A stretch of 32,416 bases of DNA from Cupriavidus gilardii J11 (GCF_007829435.1 NZ_VLJN01000067.1:72490-104905); one strand, 5' to 3'. Counted from the first letter of the stretch, positions 1 through 8,058 are shown. The notes: generated from the sequence alone by a model not told the origin. Made by a program: numbers and translations.

Positions 1-2578
1 CGACCTCGAACGCGGTCGCATACAGGTCGCGCAGGTCCTGCGGAATGCGGTCGATGCGGGCCAGCGAGCCGTCGAAGTACTTCAGGTCGGCGACCATCAC
101 CTCGTCCCACAGGCCGCGCGCCTTCAGGTCGCGCACCAGGTAGTCGTTGACCACCGTGAACTCGCCCGACAGGTTCGACTTCACGTACAGGTTCTGGAAG
201 GTCGGCTCGATGCAGGCCGACACGCCGATGATGTTGGAGATGGTCGCGGTCGGCGCGATCGCGATGCAGTTCGAGTTGCGCATGCCGTGCTGCTTGATGC
301 GGGCGCGCAGCTTGTCCCAGTCCATCGTCGACGAGTCGTCGACTTCCAGATAGCCGCCGCGTTCCTCGGCGAGCAGCTTCAGCGAGTCCTGCGGCAGGAT
401 GCCGCGATCCCACAGCGAGCCTTCGTAGGTGCTGTAGCGGCCGCGCTCCTCGGCCAGTTCGGTGGACGCCTGGTAGGCGTAGTAGCACACCGCTTCCATC
501 GAGGTATCGGCGAACTGCACCGCGGCCTCGCTGGCGTACGGCACGCGCAGCACATGCAGGCAGTCCTGGAAGCCCATGATGCCCATGCCGACCGGACGGT
601 GGCGCAGGTTCGAATTGCGCGCCTTGTCCACCGCGTAGTAGTTGATGTCGATCACGTTGTCGAGCATCCGCATCGCGGTGCGGATGGTCTTCTCGAGCTT
701 GGCGTGGTCGAGCACATGGCTGCCGTCGGCCTGCTGCTTCAGGTGGGCAACAAGGTTCACCGAACCCAGGTTGCACACCGCGATCTCGCTCTCATTGGTG
801 TTCAGCGTGATCTCGGTGCACAGGTTCGAGCTGTGCACCACGCCGACATGCTGCTGCGGGCTGCGGATGTTGCACGGATCCTTGAACGTGATCCACGGAT
901 GGCCGGTCTCGAACAGCATGCCCAGCATCTTGCGCCACAGTTGCACCGCCGGGATCTTCTTGAACAGCTTCAGTTCGCCGCGCGCGACCTTCTCTTCATA
1001 GCCGAGGTAGGCCTTCTCGAATTCCTTGCCGACCTTGTCGTGCAGGTCCGGGCAGGTGGACGGCGAGAACAGCGTCCATTCGCCGTTTTCCATCACGCGC
1101 TTCATGAACAGGTCCGGAATCCAGTTCGCGGTGTTCATGTCGTGCGTGCGGCGGCGGTCGTCGCCGGTGTTCTTGCGCAGCTCGAGGAATTCCTCGATGT
1201 CCAGGTGCCACGTCTCCAGGTAGGCGCACACCGCGCCCTTGCGCTTGCCGCCCTGGTTCACCGCCACGGCGGTGTCGTTGACGACCTTCAGGAACGGCAC
1301 CACGCCCTGCGACTTGCCGTTGGTCCCCTTGATGTGCGAGCCCAGCGCGCGCACGTTGGTCCAGTCGTTGCCCAGGCCGCCGGCGAACTTCGACAGCAGC
1401 GCGTTTTCCTTCAGGCCCTCGTAGATGCCTTCGAGGTCGTCCGAAATGGTGGTCAGGTAGCACGACGACAGCTGCGAGCGGCGGGTGCCCGAGTTGAACA
1501 GCGTCGGCGTCGACGACATGAAGTCGAACGACGACAGCAGGTTGTAGAACTCGATGGCCCGGCCTTCGCGGTCGGACTCGTTCAGCGCCAGCCCCATCGC
1601 CACGCGCATGAAGAACGCCTGCGGCATCTCGATGCGGGTTTCATCGATATGCAGGAAATAGCGGTCGTACAGCGTCTGCAGGCCCAGGTAGTTGAACTGG
1701 AAGTCGCGCGAGGCGTCCAGCGCCGCGCCCAGGCGCGCCAGGTCGAAGGTGGCCAGCTTCTCGTCGAGTAGCTCGGCCTCGATGCCGCGCGCGATGAACT
1801 TCGGGAAGTACTCGGCGTAGCGGCTTGCCATCTCCGCCTGCGTCACTTCCTCGCCCAGGATTTCCTTGCGGATGGTGTGCAGCAGGATGCGGGCCGTGAC
1901 CTGGCTGTAGGCCGGATCCTTTTCGATCAGCGTGCGTGCGGCGAGGATGGCGGAGTCGTAGACCTGGCTCATCGGCACGCCGTCGTACAGGTTCTTGACG
2001 GTTTCCTTCAGGATCGGCTCGGCCTCGACGCTGTCGCCCAGGCCGGCGCAGGCGTTGTCGATCAGCGCATGCAGCGCGGCCAGGTCCAGGGGACGCGTCA
2101 CGCCGCCGTCGGTGACGTTGAAGCTGATGCCGGCCTGCTGCACGCGCGCCACGGCCTGCGCATTGGCCTGCGCGCGCTCCTGGTTGCGCTTCTCGCGATA
2201 CAGCACGTAGGCACGCGCCACTTCGTGCTCGCCCGAGCGCATCAGCGCCAGCTCGACGTGGTCCTGCACGTCTTCGATATGGAAGGTGCCGCCATTCGGC
2301 CGGCTGCGCAGCAGCGCGCGCACGACGTTGTCGGTCAGCTGGTCGACCAGCTCGCGCACGCGAGCCGAAGCGGCGCCCTGCCCGCCGTTGACGGCCAGGA
2401 AGGCCTTGGTCATGGCCACCGAAATCTTGCTCGGCTCGAAGGCAACCACGGCGCCATTGCGGCGGATGATCTTGTAGTCCTGATAGCCGCTTCCGGTGGA
2501 AGCCGCAGCGGCGGGGCTCTGCTGCGGGATGCCTGCGGAACCGGCGGCGCCGGTGATTTCTGTCTGAGCCGTCTGCAT
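1..2578 (-). CDS. nrdA: Ribonucleoside-diphosphate reductase class Ia, alpha (large) subunit, C-terminus cut by window edge
   Basis: Catalytic subunit that reduces NDPs to dNDPs with the radical-bearing NrdB subunit, in the cytoplasm. The minus-strand frame is open from the ATG at 2578 to the window edge (859 codons visible). An N-terminal extension rich in Ala, Gly and Ser is followed by an ATP-cone (YKIIRRNGAVVAFEPSKISV, near residue 32). The first active-site Cys is in QLSSCYLTT (about residue 370); the radical motif NLCTEITLN (about 585) and AVCNLGSVNL (about 600) supply the remaining catalytic Asn, Cys and Glu residues. The C-terminal CxxC tail that meets thioredoxin lies outside the window. 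The start is set by an AGGAG at 2585-2589. The gene probably has its own NrdR-controlled promoter with a leader of about 330 nt. Identity is certain; completeness cannot be judged. Confidence 0.97.
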   Translation of the reverse strand, partial: MQTAQTEITGAAGSAGIPQQSPAAAASTGSGYQDYKIIRRNGAVVAFEPSKISVAMTKAFLAVNGGQGAASARVRELVDQLTDNVVRALLRSRPNGGTFHIEDVQDHVELALMRSGEHEVARAYVLYREKRNQERAQANAQAVARVQQAGISFNVTDGGVTRPLDLAALHALIDNACAGLGDSVEAEPILKETVKNLYDGVPMSQVYDSAILAARTLIEKDPAYSQVTARILLHTIRKEILGEEVTQAEMASRYAEYFPKFIARGIEAELLDEKLATFDLARLGAALDASRDFQFNYLGLQTLYDRYFLHIDETRIEMPQAFFMRVAMGLALNESDREGRAIEFYNLLSSFDFMSSTPTLFNSGTRRSQLSSCYLTTISDDLEGIYEGLKENALLSKFAGGLGNDWTNVRALGSHIKGTNGKSQGVVPFLKVVNDTAVAVNQGGKRKGAVCAYLETWHLDIEEFLELRKNTGDDRRRTHDMNTANWIPDLFMKRVMENGEWTLFSPSTCPDLHDKVGKEFEKAYLGYEEKVARGELKLFKKIPAVQLWRKMLGMLFETGHPWITFKDPCNIRSPQQHVGVVHSSNLCTEITLNTNESEIAVCNLGSVNLVAHLKQQADGSHVLDHAKLEKTIRTAMRMLDNVIDINYYAVDKARNSNLRHRPVGMGIMGFQDCLHVLRVPYASEAAVQFADTSMEAVCYYAYQASTELAEERGRYSTYEGSLWDRGILPQDSLKLLAEERGGYLEVDDSSTMDWDKLRARIKQHGMRNSNCIAIAPTATISNIIGVSACIEPTFQNLYVKSNLSGEFTVVNDYLVRDLKARGLWDEVMVADLKYFDGSLARIDRIPQDLRDLYATAFEV

Positions 2579-2615
2579 GAAGCGCTCCTGTTTGTCCTAA
2601 CAGTGTTTTCTCAAC

Positions 2616-2711
2616 GAAAAAGAGCCCCGGGAAATGCGCAAAAAGAGGTTCCCATCGGGCGTTGCCGCGAGGGATGCACTGCTCTCTTACCGTGTTCCGC
2701 GAAGGGCTCTT
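2616..2711 (-). promoter_or_regulatory. Candidate attenuator-like structured leader of nrdA
   Basis: In minus-strand RNA, AAGAGCCC (2711-2704) can pair with GGGCTCTT (2627-2620), an 8-bp outer stem closing about 76 nt. The same 3' arm can instead form a local hairpin: GCCC (2660-2657) and GGGAA (2653-2649) pairing with TTCCC (2633-2629) and GGGC (2627-2624), followed directly by TCTTTTTC. The two pairings exclude each other, as in a terminator/antiterminator pair. The hairpin ends about 40 nt before the nrdA ATG. I do not recognise a known riboswitch class. Folding was by eye; the arms are seen, the function is inferred. Confidence 0.35.
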
Positions 2712-2880
2712 GTCGCCTGTGATTCATAACGCCGGCCCGGCGTGTTCCACGGCGGCGAGGGGTCTCGCCAACGGGAGCATTCGCCGCGCCATGCGCCTTG
2801 CGAGTATCTCCCGCGACCGTGGCCCGTTTTATCGCGCCGTCGAACCGCGCGCGTCACACCTGGGCCAGCTCCCCGAAACC

Positions 2881-2898
2881 ACCACTATATATAGTGGT
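2881..2898. promoter_or_regulatory. NrdR box 1 (perfect 18-bp palindrome)
   Basis: ACCACTATATATAGTGGT is its own reverse complement. The inner 16 bp match the NrdR box pattern as I know it (ACACTATATATAGTGT) at 14 of 16 positions. NrdR is the zinc-finger/ATP-cone repressor of ribonucleotide reductase operons and normally binds two such boxes. Its position upstream of nrdA supports the call. Confidence 0.85.
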
Positions 2899-2912
2899 CA
2901 TGACGAAAAGCT

Positions 2913-2928
2913 GGACTAAGTATAGTGA
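2913..2928. promoter_or_regulatory. NrdR box 2 (degenerate)
   Basis: GGACTAAGTATAGTGA matches the NrdR pattern at 11 of 16 positions, keeping the outer ACTA/TAGTG half-sites. Its centre is exactly 31 bp from the centre of box 1, the three-helical-turn spacing known for paired NrdR boxes. It contains the putative -10 element of the nrdA promoter, so binding there would block RNA polymerase. Confidence 0.75.
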
Positions 2929-2946
2929 AATGAATCTGCTTGACCA
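2919..2946 (-). promoter_or_regulatory. Putative sigma-70 promoter of nrdA
   Basis: On the minus strand, TGGTCA (2946-2941) and TATACT (2924-2919) are separated by 16 bp. The -10 differs from consensus at one position; the -35 is weaker. The expected transcription start is near 2912, giving a leader of about 330 nt before the nrdA ATG. The -10 lies within NrdR box 2. Confidence 0.55.
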
Positions 2947-3120
2947 GTCTTGACAAGCGGCCTGCGGGGGCTTGGCGAGGATGCCGGCGGCGCCCTTGCG
3001 CCCGGCAAGCCAAGCGCACCAAGGGATGCGCGGGATTGGGTGCGGTGGCGCACCGACGAAAGAATTTTTTTTGATTAGCACGCCACTTCCGATAGCCCCT
3101 CGCCGGGCCGCGGGTATTCC
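2947..3120. other. Intergenic DNA between ampD and the nrdA promoter
   Basis: No convincing gene. It holds a small hairpin (GGTGCG, loop GTGG, CGCACC; 3039-3054) and, ten bases further, a run of eight T (3065-3072). Read on the minus strand this is an A-tract about 120 bp upstream of the nrdA -35. Whether it ends ampD transcription or bends promoter DNA cannot be told. Confidence 0.4.
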
Positions 3121-3741
3121 CTATGCTGATGCCCTCGGGCCATCCCCCGTGCGGAAGGGCAGCATCGCGGCAGGCAGGCCCGCGCCGCTGGCGAAGCGGT
3201 CCCAGTCGAAGCACGGACCCGGATCGGTCTTGCGCCCGGGCGCGATATCGCTATGACCGACCACCGCCGAGATCGGATACGCATCGCACACCGCGCGCGC
3301 CAGGGCCGTGGCCACCGCGTACTGGGCCGGTTCGAACGGCAGCGTGTCGCAGCCTTCGAGCTCGATGCCGATCGAGAAATCGTTGCAGCGCTCGCGATCG
3401 CCCAGGCGCGACTGGCCCGCGTGCCAGGCGCGATCGTGGCAGGACACGAACTGGACCAGCCCGCCGTCGCGCCGCACCAGGAAATGCGCGGACACGCGCG
3501 CCTGGTGGATGGTGGCGAAGAAAGGATGGCGATCGGGATCGAGCCGGTTCAGGAATAGCGCCTCGATGTCGTCGCTGCCGAACTGGCCGGGCGGCAGGCT
3601 GATGTTGTGGATCACCAGCAGGTCCACCGGCATGCCGGGCGGCCGTGCGTCGAAGTTCGGCGACGGCACGCGGCGTGCCCCGCTGACCCAGCCGTCGCCT
3701 TCCACCCGAAGACGCGGCGCGTCAGTCGACATGTCAGGCAT
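3121..3741 (-). CDS. ampD: 1,6-anhydro-N-acetylmuramyl-L-alanine amidase AmpD
   Basis: Cytoplasmic zinc amidase that removes the peptide from 1,6-anhydroMurNAc during cell-wall recycling and so keeps beta-lactamase induction low. The N-terminal signature GARRVPSPNFDARP is followed by LLVIHNISLPPGQFG (first zinc His) and, near the C-terminus, GHSDIAPGRKTDPGPCFDW, carrying the second zinc His, the catalytic Lys and the Asp ligand. With the ATG at 3741 the product is 206 residues, close to the usual 180-200. A second ATG at 3732 is equally possible. Both overlap or abut the stop of the PP0621-like gene (3736-3734), so translation is probably coupled. A longer open frame upstream is out-of-frame overlap with that gene and is not used. 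Confidence 0.93.
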   Translation of the reverse strand: MPDMSTDAPRLRVEGDGWVSGARRVPSPNFDARPPGMPVDLLVIHNISLPPGQFGSDDIEALFLNRLDPDRHPFFATIHQARVSAHFLVRRDGGLVQFVSCHDRAWHAGQSRLGDRERCNDFSIGIELEGCDTLPFEPAQYAVATALARAVCDAYPISAVVGHSDIAPGRKTDPGPCFDWDRFASGAGLPAAMLPFRTGDGPRASA

Positions 3742-3985
3742 CGCCGCTGCTTTCGGGCAGATGGTTGCGCCGGCAATAGTGCAGGCCCTGGTACGCGATC
3801 GCCTCGCTCCGCGGCAGATGCACGCCGCAGTGGGCGCACTGGACCATCGACTCGTGCGCGCCCGGTGCAGAGGCCGGGCGGGCCGGGCCCGACGGTCCGG
3901 GCTCGGCGCGGCGCGCACGCACGCGGCTGCCCAGCCACCAGAACAGCGCCAGCAGGATTGCCAGCAGCAGGAATACTCTTGCCAT
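3734..3985 (-). CDS. PP0621-family small membrane protein with zinc-ribbon-like cysteines
   Basis: An 83-residue protein. Residues 3-19 are one hydrophobic membrane helix (VFLLLAILLALFWWLGS), followed by a basic Arg stretch and a Pro/Ala/Gly linker. The C-terminal part has CAHCGVHLPRSEAI and LHYCRRNH, a CxxC plus later Cys/His set suggesting a small zinc-binding domain facing the cytoplasm. Families of this form (PP0621) are common in beta- and gammaproteobacteria and have no known function. It lies 32 bp after the CcsA-like gene and overlaps the start of ampD, so it probably belongs to the same transcript. The Shine-Dalgarno sequence is weak. Confidence 0.8.
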   Translation of the reverse strand: MARVFLLLAILLALFWWLGSRVRARRAEPGPSGPARPASAPGAHESMVQCAHCGVHLPRSEAIAYQGLHYCRRNHLPESSGDA

Positions 3986-4017
3986 CCGATACGTCCCAGG
4001 GAGTGCTACATGGAGTG

Positions 4018-4953
4018 CTACAGGCGATGCAATATCACTTCGATCACGAAGCGGCTGCCGACATAGGCCAGCAGCAGGATGGCGAAGGACGCGATGACCC
4101 AGCGCAGCGCCACGCGGCCGCGCCAGCCATAGCAGAGGCGGCCGATCAGGATGCCGCCGAACATCACCCACGAGGCCATCGCGAACACCGTCTTGTGGTC
4201 GATCCGCAGCGCCCGGCCGAACAGCTCCTCGGAGAACAGCACGCCGGAACCGATGGTCAGCGTCAGCAGCACGAAGCCGGCCACGATCAGCCGGAACAGC
4301 AGCTTCTCCAGCGTCAGCAGCGGCGGCAGCAGGTCGAGCCAGCGACCCAGCCAGCCGGTCACCCGCTGCGCGGAACCCTGGCCGCCGTGGCCGCGGTTGA
4401 AGCCATGCAGCCGCCGTTCGGCGAGCAGCATCAGGAAGGCATGGAACGCCGCCAGCGTGAACAGCCCGTACGCCACGTTGGCGATGATGAAGTGCAGCTT
4501 GAACAGCGGCCGCGCCGCGTAGCCGAGAATCTGCGCGCCGGGAAAGGCCAGCGGCATCAGGCTGGCCAGCATCGCCACCGGTATCACGACCAGCCCCAGG
4601 CCGGCCAGCGAGAAGAAGAAGCTTTCGATCCAGTAGATGCCCACGCCGAGCCACAGCATCGCCGACAGCGCGAAGGCGAAGCCGAAGACCATGCGATCGG
4701 CGGGAAAAATGGTCTCGTGCAGCAACAGGCCGTGGCTGGCAAGCGCCGCGACCATCAGCACATGCCACCAGCCCGGCTGGCCTTCGGCGGCGCCATCGCG
4801 CGGTGCGCCCGGCACCAGCACCATGGAGCCCGGCGCGCCCGTGGCCATGCCCGACGCACCGCCGGCCGCCAGCCCGGCATGCCGCGTGGCCCAGCCATGG
4901 TAGGCCAGGCCGCAATAGAGGAGTGCCGTCAGGGCATACAGTACAATCGCCAT
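4018..4953 (-). CDS. CcsA/YpjD-like cytochrome c assembly integral membrane protein
   Basis: A 311-residue polytopic inner-membrane protein with about eight hydrophobic segments, including the N-terminal YALTALLYCGLAYHGW. The pattern matches the cytochrome C assembly protein family (CcsA/ResC, HemX, YpjD). Conserved histidines occur in LHFIIANVAYGLFTLAAFHA and IDHKTVFAMASWVMFGG, as in family members thought to handle haem. Proteins of this subgroup sit beside ffh in many proteobacteria (YpjD in E. coli) and their role in cytochrome assembly is not proven, so I give no symbol. No clear Shine-Dalgarno precedes the ATG. A weak -10-like TAAACT ends about 6 nt before it, which would allow a leaderless transcript. 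It is divergent from ffh. Confidence 0.9.
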   Translation of the reverse strand: MAIVLYALTALLYCGLAYHGWATRHAGLAAGGASGMATGAPGSMVLVPGAPRDGAAEGQPGWWHVLMVAALASHGLLLHETIFPADRMVFGFAFALSAMLWLGVGIYWIESFFFSLAGLGLVVIPVAMLASLMPLAFPGAQILGYAARPLFKLHFIIANVAYGLFTLAAFHAFLMLLAERRLHGFNRGHGGQGSAQRVTGWLGRWLDLLPPLLTLEKLLFRLIVAGFVLLTLTIGSGVLFSEELFGRALRIDHKTVFAMASWVMFGGILIGRLCYGWRGRVALRWVIASFAILLLAYVGSRFVIEVILHRL

Positions 4954-5115
4954 TCGCGCAGTTTACCCTAGCGCCCTGTCGCGGTGGCGTCGCCATGGAG
5001 CGGCCATCGCCAGACACCGCGGGGCCAGCGACGGGCCTGGCCGCCACGCCAGCCGCGCCGGCGCCCCGAGAGACGGGCGCATGCAACCGACAAGCCCTAC
5101 CCCCGGATTTCTGCC

Positions 5116-6519
5116 ATGCTGGACAATCTCACTCAACGCCTTGCGCGGGTCGTCAAGACCATGCGCGGCGAAGCACGCCTGACCGAAGCCAACACCGCCG
5201 AGATGTTGCGCGAGGTCCGTCTGGCGATGCTGGAGGCCGACGTGGCGCTGCCGGTCGTCCGCGAATTCGTTGCCCGCGTCAAGGAAAAGGCCCTGGGCGA
5301 GGAGGTGCTGAACAGCCTCACGCCGGGGCAGGCCCTGGTTGGCGTCGTACAGCGGGAACTTACCGCCGTGATCGGTGGCGAGGAAGCGGTGACGAGCGAC
5401 GGCGCGCCCGGCAAGGCGGCCGAGCTCAATCTCGCCGTGCAGCCGCCGGCAATCATCCTGATGGCCGGCCTGCAGGGCGCCGGCAAGACCACCACCGTCG
5501 GCAAGCTGGCCAAGTGGCTCAAGGAAACCAGGAAGAAGAAAGTGCTGACGGTGTCCTGCGACGTCTACCGCCCCGCGGCCATCGCGCAGTTGAAGACCGT
5601 GTCCGACCAGGTCGGCGCCGACTTCTTCCCGTCGCAGCCGGACCAGAAGCCGGTCGACATCGCGCGCGCGGCCGTCGACTGGGCCCGCAAGCACTATCAC
5701 GACGTGCTGATCGTCGATACGGCCGGGCGGCTGGGCATCGACGAGGCGATGATGCGCGAGATCGCCGACCTGCACGCCACGCTCAAACCCGCCGAGACGC
5801 TGTTCGTGGTCGATGCGATGCTGGGCCAGGATGCCGTCAACACGGCCAAGGCCTTCAACGACGCATTGCCGCTGACGGGCGTGGTGCTGACCAAGCTCGA
5901 CGGCGATGCGCGCGGCGGCGCGGCACTGTCGGTGCGGCACGTGACCGGGCGGCCGATCAAGTTCGTCGGCGTCGGCGAAAAGCTCGACGGCCTGGAGCCC
6001 TTCTATCCCGACCGCATGGCCCAGCGCATCCTGGGCATGGGCGACATCCTCGCGCTGGTCGAGGAAGCGCAGCGTGGCGTCGACATGGAGGCCGCCGAGA
6101 AGCTTGCCAAGAAGATCAAGAAGACTGGCGGCTTCGACCTGGAGGACTTCAAGGCCCAGATCGGCCAGATGAAGAAGATGGGGGGCCTTGGCAGCCTGGT
6201 CGACAAGCTGCCGGCGCAGTTCGCGCAGCAGGCGCAGGGCGCCAACATGGACCAGGCCGAAAAGCAGGTGCGCCGCATGGAAGGCATCATCAATAGCATG
6301 ACGCCCGCCGAGCGCGCCAAGCCGGAACTGATCAAGGCCAGTCGCAAGCGCCGCATCGCGGCCGGCGCCGGCGTGCCGGTGCAGGAAGTGAACCGGCTGC
6401 TGAACCAGTTCGACCAGATGCAAGGCATGATGAAGAAGCTCAAGGGCGGCGGCATGGCCAAGCTGATGCGCCAGATGGGCGGCATGAAGGGCGGCATGAA
6501 GGGATTGTTCAACCGCTAG
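5116..6519 (+). CDS. ffh: Signal recognition particle protein Ffh (GTPase)
   Basis: Protein of the bacterial SRP; with 4.5S RNA it binds signal sequences of nascent inner-membrane proteins and docks with FtsY. 467 residues, normal length. Domains in order: N-domain helical bundle (1-85), G-domain with P-loop GLQGAGKTTTVGKL (about 117), DVYRPAA, DTAGRL and TKLDGDARGG, then the Met-rich M-domain from about 300 to the GGMKGGMKGLFNR tail. The start MLDNLTQRLARV matches the family; an open frame reaching back to 4984 is rejected because it adds unrelated Arg/Pro-rich sequence. A -10-like TACAAT at 4942-4947 inside the divergent gene could serve it. No 4.5S RNA gene was seen here. Confidence 0.97.
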   Translation: MLDNLTQRLARVVKTMRGEARLTEANTAEMLREVRLAMLEADVALPVVREFVARVKEKALGEEVLNSLTPGQALVGVVQRELTAVIGGEEAVTSDGAPGKAAELNLAVQPPAIILMAGLQGAGKTTTVGKLAKWLKETRKKKVLTVSCDVYRPAAIAQLKTVSDQVGADFFPSQPDQKPVDIARAAVDWARKHYHDVLIVDTAGRLGIDEAMMREIADLHATLKPAETLFVVDAMLGQDAVNTAKAFNDALPLTGVVLTKLDGDARGGAALSVRHVTGRPIKFVGVGEKLDGLEPFYPDRMAQRILGMGDILALVEEAQRGVDMEAAEKLAKKIKKTGGFDLEDFKAQIGQMKKMGGLGSLVDKLPAQFAQQAQGANMDQAEKQVRRMEGIINSMTPAERAKPELIKASRKRRIAAGAGVPVQEVNRLLNQFDQMQGMMKKLKGGGMAKLMRQMGGMKGGMKGLFNR

Positions 6520-6547
6520 GCGCCCCAAGCAATCCAGGACCGATACC

Positions 6548-7093
6548 ATGATGACTGCCGAACAAGCCCGCGAACTGTGGGCCAACTCCGAGGAAATCGT
6601 CAGCGAAGCGCAGGTGCGGCAATCGCTCGACCGCATGGCCGGCGAGATCGCCGACAAGATGGCCGACCGCTTTCCGCTGGTGCTGTCGGTGATGGGCGGC
6701 GCGGTGGTGTTCACCGGCATGCTGCTGCCCAAGCTGCAATTCCCGCTGGAGTTCGACTACATCCACCTGTCCCGCTACAACAACAAGACCGTCGGCGGCG
6801 AGATGCAATGGCGCGTGGCGCCGCGCGAATCGGTCAAGGACCGGACCGTGCTGGTGCTCGACGACATCCTTGACGAAGGCGAGACCATGGCGGCGATCCG
6901 CCAGCGCATCATGGACATGGGCGCGCGCGAGTTCTACGCCGCGGTGCTGTGCGAGAAGACGCTGGCCAAGGCCAAGCCGATGCATCCGGACTTCTGCGGC
7001 TTTACGGTGCCCGACCGCTATGTGTTCGGCTGCGGCATGGATGCCAAGGGTTACTGGCGCAATCTCGGCGCGATCCGCGCGCTGAAGAACTGA
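6548..7093 (+). CDS. hpt: Hypoxanthine-guanine phosphoribosyltransferase
   Basis: Purine salvage enzyme that joins hypoxanthine or guanine to PRPP to give IMP or GMP. 181 residues, usual length. The PRPP-binding loop is VLVLDDILDEGETMAA (about residue 100), with the two acidic residues and Gly/Thr typical of type I phosphoribosyltransferases. Further signatures are PLVLSVMGGAVVFTGML near the N-terminus and FCGFTVPDRYVFGCGMD, resembling the C-terminal base-binding region. It starts 28 bp after ffh, with AGGA upstream of ATG, so it is probably co-transcribed with it. A second in-frame ATG follows immediately (6551). Confidence 0.93.
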   Translation: MMTAEQARELWANSEEIVSEAQVRQSLDRMAGEIADKMADRFPLVLSVMGGAVVFTGMLLPKLQFPLEFDYIHLSRYNNKTVGGEMQWRVAPRESVKDRTVLVLDDILDEGETMAAIRQRIMDMGAREFYAAVLCEKTLAKAKPMHPDFCGFTVPDRYVFGCGMDAKGYWRNLGAIRALKN

Positions 7094-7099
7094 TCCTGA

Positions 7100-7128
7100 G
7101 CGCCGGGTGCCCGTCACTCACCCGGCGC
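7100..7128. terminator. GC-rich hairpin between convergent genes
   Basis: GCGCCGGGTG (7100-7109) and CACCCGGCGC (7119-7128) form a perfect 10-bp stem with a 9-nt loop. It lies 6 bp after the hpt stop and 3 bp after the stop of the convergent hydroxylase gene. There is no T-run on either strand, so it may block exonucleases or act with Rho rather than as a classic intrinsic terminator. Confidence 0.5.
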
Positions 7129-7131
7129 GCA

Positions 7132-8058
7132 TCAGGTATCGGCGCGATACGGCAGCTCACGCAGCCACTTGGTGGCAATCCACTTCTCGCCGGCTTCGAC
7201 CGGCAGCCCGGCATGCAGCGTACGGTCGTCCAGCTTGCCGTCGTCGTCCAGATACGCGAAGAACACCGCATTGCCCTTGACCGGCATTACACGCAGGCCC
7301 ACTTTTGGAAAGGCGGTGGCCCCGCCGCCGGGGACATCGTTAAGGTAGATCACCAGCGTGGCCACGCGCTGGCCGCCAACGCGCAGCTGGCGCGCCTCGC
7401 CGGGCCGCTGCGGATTGAAGAAGTCGTAGTGCGGCTGGTATTCGCCGCCCGGCTTGTAGTTGAGAATCTGCAGCCCTTCGCCGTGCTCGACCGGGATGCC
7501 GGTCAGCGCGGCGATCCTCGCTTCGATGCGCTCGATCAGCGCATGCTCGCCCACCTGGAACATCGCGCCCATGCTGGTGCGCGCATCGATCAGATTCTCG
7601 TCGCCGGTATCCGGATTGACCACCGGCGAGCGCGCCAGCCTGCCGCGCGACAGCGCGATCAGCTCGTCGCACTCCTGCGGCGCAAGCAATTGCTGGTATA
7701 GCGCGATGCGTGGCGACTCCAGCGCGAAGGCCACCGGCACTTCACGATCGCCGGCCTGCACGGCATGCGAGCGCGCCGCCGCGTCGTGGGCGGCCGCCGC
7801 TGCGTCGCGGGCGGCCACGCCGTCGCGTCCACGCGGGGCCGGCGGCGACTCCGGACGCGCAACCCCCTTGCGGCCGGCGAAGGCCACCTGCACGAGAGTC
7901 CGTGCGAATTCGGCGTCGTAGCCCGATTGCCGCATCGAACGCACCAGCGCGTCGGCGCCGAAGCCCTGCTCGATATGGCGGGCCAGCCAGCGTTCCAGTT
8001 CGGGCGACGACGAGGCATGTCCGGTCATGCCGGACGCCGGAGGGTTGCGGGAAGTCAT
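7132..8058 (-). CDS. Prolyl 4-hydroxylase-like 2-oxoglutarate/Fe(II) dioxygenase
   Basis: A 308-residue protein. The C-terminal P4Hc domain has a jelly-roll with the iron ligands HYDFF (HxD) and the distal His in RTLHAGLPV, followed by Lys in GEKWIATKWLRE, which would bind 2-oxoglutarate. An N-terminal helical segment ELERWLARHIEQGF...GYDAEFARTLV precedes an Ala/Arg-rich linker. Such proteins hydroxylate prolines in animals; bacterial substrates are mostly unknown, so I leave it unnamed. The ATG at 8058 overlaps the transglycosylase stop by 4 bp (ATGA), which fixes the start and implies coupled translation. A longer frame to 8229 is rejected for this reason. Confidence 0.88.
   Translation of the reverse strand: MTSRNPPASGMTGHASSSPELERWLARHIEQGFGADALVRSMRQSGYDAEFARTLVQVAFAGRKGVARPESPPAPRGRDGVAARDAAAAAHDAAARSHAVQAGDREVPVAFALESPRIALYQQLLAPQECDELIALSRGRLARSPVVNPDTGDENLIDARTSMGAMFQVGEHALIERIEARIAALTGIPVEHGEGLQILNYKPGGEYQPHYDFFNPQRPGEARQLRVGGQRVATLVIYLNDVPGGGATAFPKVGLRVMPVKGNAVFFAYLDDDGKLDDRTLHAGLPVEAGEKWIATKWLRELPYRADT

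Noticed and set aside
287..1771. A plus-strand open frame of 494 codons
   Set aside because: It lies wholly antisense to nrdA, whose catalytic motifs are clear; the His/Arg/Val-rich product is a shadow.
2620..2711. Known riboswitch (glycine, cobalamin or SAH class) in the nrdA leader
   Set aside because: GAGAG-like pieces are present, but none of the conserved core sequences of these classes could be matched.
3039..3072. Plus-strand hairpin followed by eight T as an intrinsic terminator
   Set aside because: The T-run begins ten bases after the stem, and no plus-strand gene lies upstream.
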